DNA from: Ignavibacteriales bacterium
Lineage (GTDB): Bacteria > Bacteroidota > Ignavibacteria > Ignavibacteriales > Ignavibacteriaceae
DNA: 64,000 bases
Assembly (NCBI GenBank): GCA_016700155.1
Contig: CP065001.1
Span: 2,480,001-2,544,000 of the forward strand
Reading direction: 5' to 3'
The position numbers and the translations under genes were made by a program. The notes beneath the pieces were generated by a model. The model saw nothing but the letters and a program-made list of their open reading frames with translations, searched no databases and was not told the DNA's origin. Positions 58,652 to 64,000 of this stretch are shown one piece after another. How positions within the stretch are numbered: the stretch's first letter is position 1; every line of letters begins with the position of its first letter.

Positions 58652-61417
58652 TTATGCTACTAATTTTCTTGTTAACTCAACTAATTCATTCACATCTTCT
58701 TCAGTAAAAAGTTTATCAACCGCATCTTTACCAAAGTTTGTAAATGGTTCTTCGTACAAATCTGCCGGTTCAAGTTTTCTTCTTTGCACAAATACATTCT
58801 GCACTGCTCTTAAGAAACGGGACTGGTCAGCGTTGTAATTGTGCTCAAGTATAAAAGCATCAAAAGCTTTTTTAACAATGTCCTCATAGCTGGGTATTTT
58901 TTCTATGTTCAATGCGTGCTTAAGGAAATCCACAAAGCTTCCGACTTTCACTCCGTAAGCTTTAAGCATATTCTCCTCATCGAGAGAAATTTCTTCTGCT
59001 TTAAGTTCTTTGCTTAGTGTGTTTTCAAGATCAAGCAAATCATCAATGCTTAGTTCTTCACCTTTTTTCAGCTTTATTATTGCAGAGTGTTTATCGGCAA
59101 GTTCAAATATCTTTTGTTCAACACGTTTCCGGTATTCTTCAATGTAAACTTTTTCATTATCTTTTCTTACTATTACCCATTTGCGGGATTCAATAATGTC
59201 ATCAAGTCCAAGCTCAATAACCAGTGAAGGTCTTGACTGTTTGTATTTCATTATCGGCGCAAGAGTTTCTTTTATCTCATCAATCTTTGCAAGATCAGCT
59301 TCCTGCAAGAATCTATTTGTCAGCACATCATTTATAACACGGATATGCTGTGCAACCTGTGTAAGGTTTGTAGGCAGCAGGGAAATATCTTCTTTAACAG
59401 ATTCAATAAGCGTGGTAAGATCTTTTCTCTGTAAGAAATGCAGTCCTGCTCTTTCCATTTTGCTGATAAAGAAAGCTTCGTCATTATTTATTCCAGGAAC
59501 GAATCTTAACAGAGGTGCAACTTTTAACTTCAGGAATTCAATTTTATCTCTTGTAATGTAATTCCAGAAATCATTCTGCCAGGCATCTTTGACCTCTTTA
59601 TAAACTTTTTTAACCGAGAATGATTCGAGCGGAATATCTGCAATATCAGAGCGTAAATCTTTTATTATTCTTTTCGTGTCGGGATTTTCCTGTTCGCCTA
59701 AAAACAACTGCAGTTTTGCAAGTCTTGTATTAAAAATAGTAACCCTTATCGGGATTTGCCTGTTGGTATCATCAATCTTTACTTTTTCAAAATTCTCCCA
59801 GTAGTCAATAATCAGGAAATTCTCTTTCTTACCATTTGGCAGCCAGTCATAAACTTTGCAGGCTTCGTTGTTCCTTGTTCCCCTTCCTATCATCTGCCAG
59901 AATTTTATCTGGGAGTTGACAGGTTTCATAAAAGCAAGGTTGACTATCTCAGGAATGTCAACTCCGGTATCAAGCATATCAACAGAGATTGCGATACGAG
60001 GCATACTTTCTTTTTTGAACTTCTCAAGAAGTGTATCTGCTCTTTCCATTTTTGAATCGATAACCTGGATAAGATTGGGGTATTGAGGAAACATTTCATT
60101 AAAAGTTTCAGCAAGTCTCATTGCGTGATTATGTGTAACAGCAAAGACAATAGATTTGCCCGGAAACTGTCCTGATTTATCTTTAAGACAATTATCCATA
60201 AACTCTTCCCATTGTGCACGGAGAGTATCTTTGTTGGTTACTTTCTTTTCTAGATCGGTTCCTTCAAAGTTCAGTTCATCTGGATCAATTCCGTTTGTAC
60301 GGAGGATGGATTTTTCTTCCTCGGTTAAATCAACACCTTTGATCCCTTTTCTCTGGAAATGTGTTTGAGCAGAATACACATCAAAATCTACCAGGTATCC
60401 CTCTTTAACTGCATCATCAAATGGATAAAGGAATGTTGGCGATTTACCTTCACAATCGAAAAACTTAAATGTATCACGTTCAATAAACTCAGCAGGAGTT
60501 GCAGTCAATCCAATTTGAATTGCATCGAAGTAAGCAAGCACATCAGTAAACTTGTTATAAATAGAACGGTGACATTCATCGGAAATAATAACATCAAAAT
60601 CTGCAGGAGTGAATTTATCGTAACATAGTTCAAGCGTTTGAAGTGTTGTTACATAAACTCGTTCGTCTTTAGTGATATTGTAAGTTCTTAACCTTGTTCT
60701 TGATTCATTAGGTAGATGAGTTTTAAATCCATCTGTCAGTGCCTGGTTAACCAGACTGTCTCGATCTGCAAGAAATAAAATCTTTTGTGCTGCATTTGCC
60801 TGAAGCATTACATCAATCAATGCCATTATTGTTCTGGTTTTGCCAGTACCGGTTGCCATTACAAGTAATGCTTTCCGTTTCTTTTTATCATCAACAGCTT
60901 CTGCAATTCTTCTGATTGCTTCTGCCTGGTATGAACGGTTTACAATTGATTCCTTTATTTTAATAGAGCCAAGTGGTTTTTTATTTTTCTTGATGTGGAG
61001 AAGCCGTTCAAGATTTTTTCTTGAGAAGAATCCCGCAACCTGTCTTTCTGATAAATCAATTGAATCCCAGAAGAAAGTAGTTTCACCGTTGCTCATAAAT
61101 GCAAATGGTCGGAAGGATTGTTTCTTTTCAATTTCAGTCACATAATCCAGAACCTGCTGTTGTCCTACTCGTGGATCGCGGCTGGTCTTCTTTGCTTCCA
61201 CAACTGCTAACACTTCGCCGTTAGTTCGGTATAAACAATAGTCAGTAAATCCGGTTACTCTGGTCTTATCATAATTTTGGACCGGGATTTCAAATCCTAC
61301 CTGGGTATGATCGGCAAGATTCCACTCTGCCTTTTTTAGCAGTGGATCTATAATTGAATAGCGTGTTTCTTTTTCGCTGATGTTAGCTGCTGCCAATTGA
61401 TACCTGAAATTCTTCAA
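58652..61417 (-). CDS. hsdR: Type I restriction endonuclease subunit HsdR
   Basis: 921 residues. N-terminal nuclease: FTDYCLYRTNGEVLAVVEAKK with D59, E74 and K76. SF2 helicase motor: Walker A ATGTGKT (188-194), SDECH (279-283), ITLTATP-type IGLTATP, and GRGTRN. The C-terminal region binds the MTase. The motor pumps DNA until it cuts. There is no ATG start: an in-frame TGA lies two codons before a TTG at 61417, and a second TTG at codon 8 has AGG upstream. It is the first gene of the island, so the promoter should lie at 61418-61500; the minus strand there has TTGAGC and an AT-rich TTTATAAG. Confidence 0.96.
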   Translation of the reverse strand: MKNFRYQLAAANISEKETRYSIIDPLLKKAEWNLADHTQVGFEIPVQNYDKTRVTGFTDYCLYRTNGEVLAVVEAKKTSRDPRVGQQQVLDYVTEIEKKQSFRPFAFMSNGETTFFWDSIDLSERQVAGFFSRKNLERLLHIKKNKKPLGSIKIKESIVNRSYQAEAIRRIAEAVDDKKKRKALLVMATGTGKTRTIMALIDVMLQANAAQKILFLADRDSLVNQALTDGFKTHLPNESRTRLRTYNITKDERVYVTTLQTLELCYDKFTPADFDVIISDECHRSIYNKFTDVLAYFDAIQIGLTATPAEFIERDTFKFFDCEGKSPTFLYPFDDAVKEGYLVDFDVYSAQTHFQRKGIKGVDLTEEEKSILRTNGIDPDELNFEGTDLEKKVTNKDTLRAQWEEFMDNCLKDKSGQFPGKSIVFAVTHNHAMRLAETFNEMFPQYPNLIQVIDSKMERADTLLEKFKKESMPRIAISVDMLDTGVDIPEIVNLAFMKPVNSQIKFWQMIGRGTRNNEACKVYDWLPNGKKENFLIIDYWENFEKVKIDDTNRQIPIRVTIFNTRLAKLQLFLGEQENPDTKRIIKDLRSDIADIPLESFSVKKVYKEVKDAWQNDFWNYITRDKIEFLKLKVAPLLRFVPGINNDEAFFISKMERAGLHFLQRKDLTTLIESVKEDISLLPTNLTQVAQHIRVINDVLTNRFLQEADLAKIDEIKETLAPIMKYKQSRPSLVIELGLDDIIESRKWVIVRKDNEKVYIEEYRKRVEQKIFELADKHSAIIKLKKGEELSIDDLLDLENTLSKELKAEEISLDEENMLKAYGVKVGSFVDFLKHALNIEKIPSYEDIVKKAFDAFILEHNYNADQSRFLRAVQNVFVQRRKLEPADLYEEPFTNFGKDAVDKLFTEEDVNELVELTRKLVA

Positions 61418-62061
61418 AGATCATTAACTTATAAATGTACTTAATTGGGAATTCCATGCTCAACCGACTATCATTCAAATGCCCAGTTTAATTCATAGTG
61501 ACATCATAAAATAAAAAATTAGATTGTTTTATTCTACAAAAACTTAGAATAAAATTATTTCGTCTCTACGGGACTTTGGTAATTGGGGTGTTATCATTTT
61601 ACTAACAATATTAAATCCCTACGGGATTTTGATGTGGCAGGCATCTGGAATCTTGTACCCGCCTACCGTCAGGCAAGGTCCGGCATCCAGCTTCCCGCAT
61701 TCATTCAATCAATCAATCATTATACTTCCACAATCGCTCATACTTCGGTGGCAGTGCCACTCAGTATGACACGTTGTATAGCAGTCTTTATTTTCATTAT
61801 ATCATTACGAACTTGATCACGAATCAGTTTACGAAAAGAACCTGAAACAAGTTCAGGTTGACAAATTCAATTGATGAGTAAAGGTATCAGGTATCTGGTA
61901 TCCGGCATCCTTCCCCAGTATCAACTACCGCACATACTTCGATCCCAATGGCACTCAGTATGACAATTTGTTTTCCAGCATCCGGTATCTTGTACCCGCC
62001 TGCCGTCAGGCAAGGTCCAGCATCCAGCTTCCCACATTCATTCAATCAATCTTTCTTTCCA
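61418..62061. repeat. Repeat-rich region upstream of hsdR
   Basis: About 640 bases with no gene. Contains CTACGGGA-type blocks (61567 and 61620), two TTGTACCCGCCT...AGGCAAGGTC blocks (61653 and ~61990), the 38-base stretch at 61739-61776 shared with 42849-42886, a diverged copy at 61933-61965, and the hairpin variant CCTGAA-ACAAG-TTCAGG at 61841-61858. The first ~80 bases probably hold the island promoter. Confidence 0.75.
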
Positions 62062-62244
62062 TCATACGTCTTCCATCATACGTCTTACATCTTCTCTCAT
62101 TCTCTCAATCTTCCCCAGCACTTCCTTTGTAAACGATTCAGCATCTATTCCGGCGTCCTTCAGATTTTCACTGATCTCCTCATCCGTATCAAACTCCGGG
62201 TTTAAATAGATACTGAGCAGAGTTCTGATCTCCTCATAGCCCAT
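62062..62244 (-). CDS. Small acidic protein coupled to a sigma-like factor
   Basis: 60 residues (MGYEEIRTLLSIYLNPEFDT ... MREDVRRMMEDV) with a strong GGAGG ribosome site and a 20-base gap after the sigma-like gene. The sequence is helical, with EEISENLKDAGIDAESF. Protein-like throughout. It could be an anti-sigma or regulator, but nothing identifies it. Start at the ATG at 62244. Confidence 0.7.
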   Translation of the reverse strand: MGYEEIRTLLSIYLNPEFDTDEEISENLKDAGIDAESFTKEVLGKIERMREDVRRMMEDV

Positions 62245-62264
62245 ATATCCTCCGTTGACGATTT

Positions 62265-62831
62265 TTATTTCAGAGCTTTCTGTGCCTTGTATTTAATTCT
62301 TCGCACCGCGTTGTTAGCTTCGGCTATACTTACGCCTAAGTACTCGGCGGTTTCATTCACCCCGAAGCCTTCCCTCATGCAGTAAAAGACCAATTCGCAC
62401 AGATCGTCTCCCTTAATTGATTTATGTACAATTTCCAGCATTTCATTTTTATCCTGCGTTGTTTCAATCTCCTCTTTGGAGATGTGATAAACATCAATAT
62501 ACTTATTATCAAATGAGTCACTCAAAGCGTTGTATTCATCTGTTGATACAAGACGCTTTTCTTTTTTAGCGAGTGAATAAACGTGACTTCGTATGTTGTA
62601 ATACATAAATGTATTGATATTTATCTTATCCGGTTCCCACCTCCTTTCACCCAGGTGAATTTTTAATATCATATCGGTTACCACATCGTGTGCCGTCGGT
62701 TTGAATTTGTCATTCCTGAAAAATACTCTTATAAACTTTACAGCGTAGTTTATCCACACAGCCGTTGCTGTATTGTTGGTTCTGAGTACCTGTTCTATTT
62801 CCGGGTTATATACTGCAGGGAGATTTTTCAT
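62265..62831 (-). CDS. RNA polymerase sigma-70-like (ECF-type) factor
   Basis: 188 residues with AAGGG before the ATG. The N-terminal half has region-2-like helices (YAVKFIRVFFRNDKFKPTAH, NTFMYYNIRSHVYSLAKKEK), and the C-terminus has a region-4-like helix-turn-helix: GFGVNETAEYLGVSIAEANN then AVRRIKYKAQKAL. It is shorter and more diverged than typical ECF factors, so it may be a phage- or element-type regulator. It shares an operon with the 60-residue protein. Confidence 0.7.
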   Translation of the reverse strand: MKNLPAVYNPEIEQVLRTNNTATAVWINYAVKFIRVFFRNDKFKPTAHDVVTDMILKIHLGERRWEPDKININTFMYYNIRSHVYSLAKKEKRLVSTDEYNALSDSFDNKYIDVYHISKEEIETTQDKNEMLEIVHKSIKGDDLCELVFYCMREGFGVNETAEYLGVSIAEANNAVRRIKYKAQKALK

Positions 62832-63387
62832 TGTCTGCCCTTTGCTGTTGTTATTTAATTACTCTCGCTAGCGAGGTTTTTTTTATGCACCCTATAGCAT
62901 GGCTATTCAGGGCTTTATTCTGTCCGGTTTTTGATGCTTAATAATCCGCTTCTGCGGATAGTTTGACTAATCTGTAATGTGAGTTAATCATTAATACTCT
63001 CTTCCCGCCGTTTTTTACGAAAACATTTTATTTTTTTTTCTATCGCAAAATTCACTGCCCCGGGTGTATTAATGACTAATCGGAATTTGAAAAAAATTAA
63101 AAATGAAATCAATGACAGGATTAAAAAGAATTGTTCTAACCGTCTCAGGCATTCTTAAAAAGTTATGCGCCGGATGTGATCTACACTTACACTACGCTTA
63201 TACTACGCTTACTCTGCTCTTACCGAAATCTTATTATCATCCTGAAAGTAACCAAAATAAAAAATTGTGTCATTGGAGATTTTTATTCACTGAGTCATCA
63301 TCACAGAATAAAGATCCGCCTTTTAATGAATGTTTTTCTCAGTCATTAAACAAAAAATTTTAATAAATAATTTAAAGGAAATTCCCG
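62832..63387. other. Intergenic region with several hairpins
   Basis: A palindrome CTCGCTAGCGAG with eight T after it (62864-62885), a hairpin ATCCGC-TTCT-GCGGAT (62944-62959), and a short degenerate ACTACGCTTA repeat at about 63180-63220. An 86-codon frame at 63103-63363 has no ribosome site and contains the repeat; I do not call it a gene. The promoter of the gene at 63388 should be here. Confidence 0.55.
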
Positions 63388-64000
63388 ATGGCAAGTGTAA
63401 AAAAAGCAATCCTCGGTCAATTGAACGGCGGCATCGCTGATGTTGTGTTCAAATCAAAAAACGGAAAAGGTTATGTCGCTTCAAAACCGGCTAGTATGAA
63501 AGTATCCAATAGTCCCCGCAGTGTTGAGATACGTTCCAAGTTCAGGATAAGCATTAAGTTCGCGCAGATGATCACATCAAACCTGATGCTTAAGGATTTA
63601 TGGAAATCTGTTAAACCGCAGAATATGTCCGCGGCAAATTATATTGTCCGTGAAAACTATCCATTCATCACCCAGACCGGTATAAATAACGGAGCGCAGA
63701 TCGTACCCGGGTTTGGCTTCACAGTCGATGGTCCGGTAATAAGCTTAACAGGTGAAAGACTGCGTGTGGATATAAACGCTCTCGGTAATGACACAGGTAT
63801 TGTTCCCGCCTCCGAACCAAACCTCAGGCTGCTGTCGGTGATCATGCTTACATCACCTGTAAATGTGGGACAAAAACCTGTTGAGTTTATGGCGTTAAGT
63901 TCGCCTTCAGTTCCCACTGTGGTTGATGCGGCACTTAATTTTACCGCCGATCTTTCCAACCAGCAGGAAAACTTATTCAGTCTTTACCAGACGAGCAAAG
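63388..64000 (+). CDS. Unrecognised protein, 3' end cut by window edge
   Basis: 204 codons open to the window edge from an ATG at 63388, with AAAGGAA upstream. The sequence starts MASVKKAILGQLNGGIADVV and continues KSKNGKGYVASKPASMKVSN ... IVRENYPFITQTG. The start, with a short Lys-Gly-rich stretch and a basic region, is reminiscent of small DUF6266-type proteins of Bacteroidota, but that is a weak impression. Beta-rich after residue ~100. GC content looks higher than that of the neighbouring island genes. It is downstream of a possible element with the sigma-like factor on the other strand. Confidence 0.75.
   Translation, partial: MASVKKAILGQLNGGIADVVFKSKNGKGYVASKPASMKVSNSPRSVEIRSKFRISIKFAQMITSNLMLKDLWKSVKPQNMSAANYIVRENYPFITQTGINNGAQIVPGFGFTVDGPVISLTGERLRVDINALGNDTGIVPASEPNLRLLSVIMLTSPVNVGQKPVEFMALSSPSVPTVVDAALNFTADLSNQQENLFSLYQTSK

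Noticed and set aside
58652..61417. ATG start for hsdR at 61424
   Set aside because: That ATG is out of frame with hsdR and an in-frame TGA lies two codons before the TTG.
61583..62205. Two plus frames of 77 and 85 codons upstream of hsdR
   Set aside because: Entirely repeat sequence and partly antisense to the better-supported 60-residue gene.
63103..63363. 86-codon plus frame
   Set aside because: No ribosome site and contains a degenerate ACTACGCTTA repeat; nothing protein-like at its end.

Overview
The window reads as a chromosomal segment of an AT-rich member of the Bacteroidota/Chlorobi group, most likely an Ignavibacteria-type bacterium. The evidence is PorV-like outer-membrane proteins, very large beta-helix surface proteins ending in a type IX secretion sorting domain (C-terminal NYPNPFNPST...GLYIYEL signature), OmpA proteins with thrombospondin-3 repeats, and many TTG/GTG starts beside GA-rich Shine-Dalgarno sites. 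The taxonomic call is inference; no rRNA is present.

Layout. 1-3.9 kb (minus): two PorV-like proteins, a photosystem/BNR-type repeat protein with a FlgD-like tail, and a lipoprotein. 3.9-10.4 kb (minus): site-2-type protease, DUF1207-like protein, radical SAM enzyme, family-2 glycosyltransferase, polysaccharide deacetylase, RtcB RNA ligase and archease. 10.5-12.7 kb: EamA transporter, Phd/RelE-type toxin-antitoxin pair, PdxH. 12.9-16.6 kb: fused E2-E1 2-oxoglutarate dehydrogenase. 16.7-22.6 kb: tRNA-Gly(CCC), tRNA-Val(TAC), two paralogous OmpA/TSP3 proteins, a receiver-like protein with a degenerate phospho-site, and a frameshifted tonB. 22.6-38.1 kb (minus): two T9SS cargo proteins of 1499 and about 3488 residues.

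38.1-48.8 kb is a patchwork: TPR protein, XRE regulator with a DUF2975 membrane protein, outer-membrane barrel, non-coding repeat tracts, a DUF4350 protein and its truncated duplicate 4 kb away, a cation/proton antiporter, and two paralogous ~98-residue proteins among five similar CCCGG hairpin terminators.

48.8-61.4 kb (minus) is the most interesting part: a tightly packed ten-gene island built on a Type I restriction-modification system. In transcription order: hsdR; a Ser/Thr kinase fused to RNase HIII; a TPR protein fused to a cold-shock domain; a DUF262/DUF1524 (GmrSD/RloF-like) protein; hsdM; hsdS; a single-pass membrane protein; a small charged coiled-coil protein; a GIY-YIG nuclease with a RAMA-like domain; and a PD-(D/E)XK-like protein. 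Gaps are 0-40 bases or short overlaps, so one operon is likely. The proposal that the kinase/RNase HIII and TPR/CSD proteins are an RNA- or RNA:DNA-hybrid-sensing module attached to Type I restriction is inference from domains and synteny. hsdM itself carries an in-frame insertion made of the hairpin repeat found elsewhere in the window.

61.4-64 kb holds more dispersed repeats, a sigma-factor-like protein with a coupled 60-residue protein, and the start of an unrecognised gene running off the right edge.
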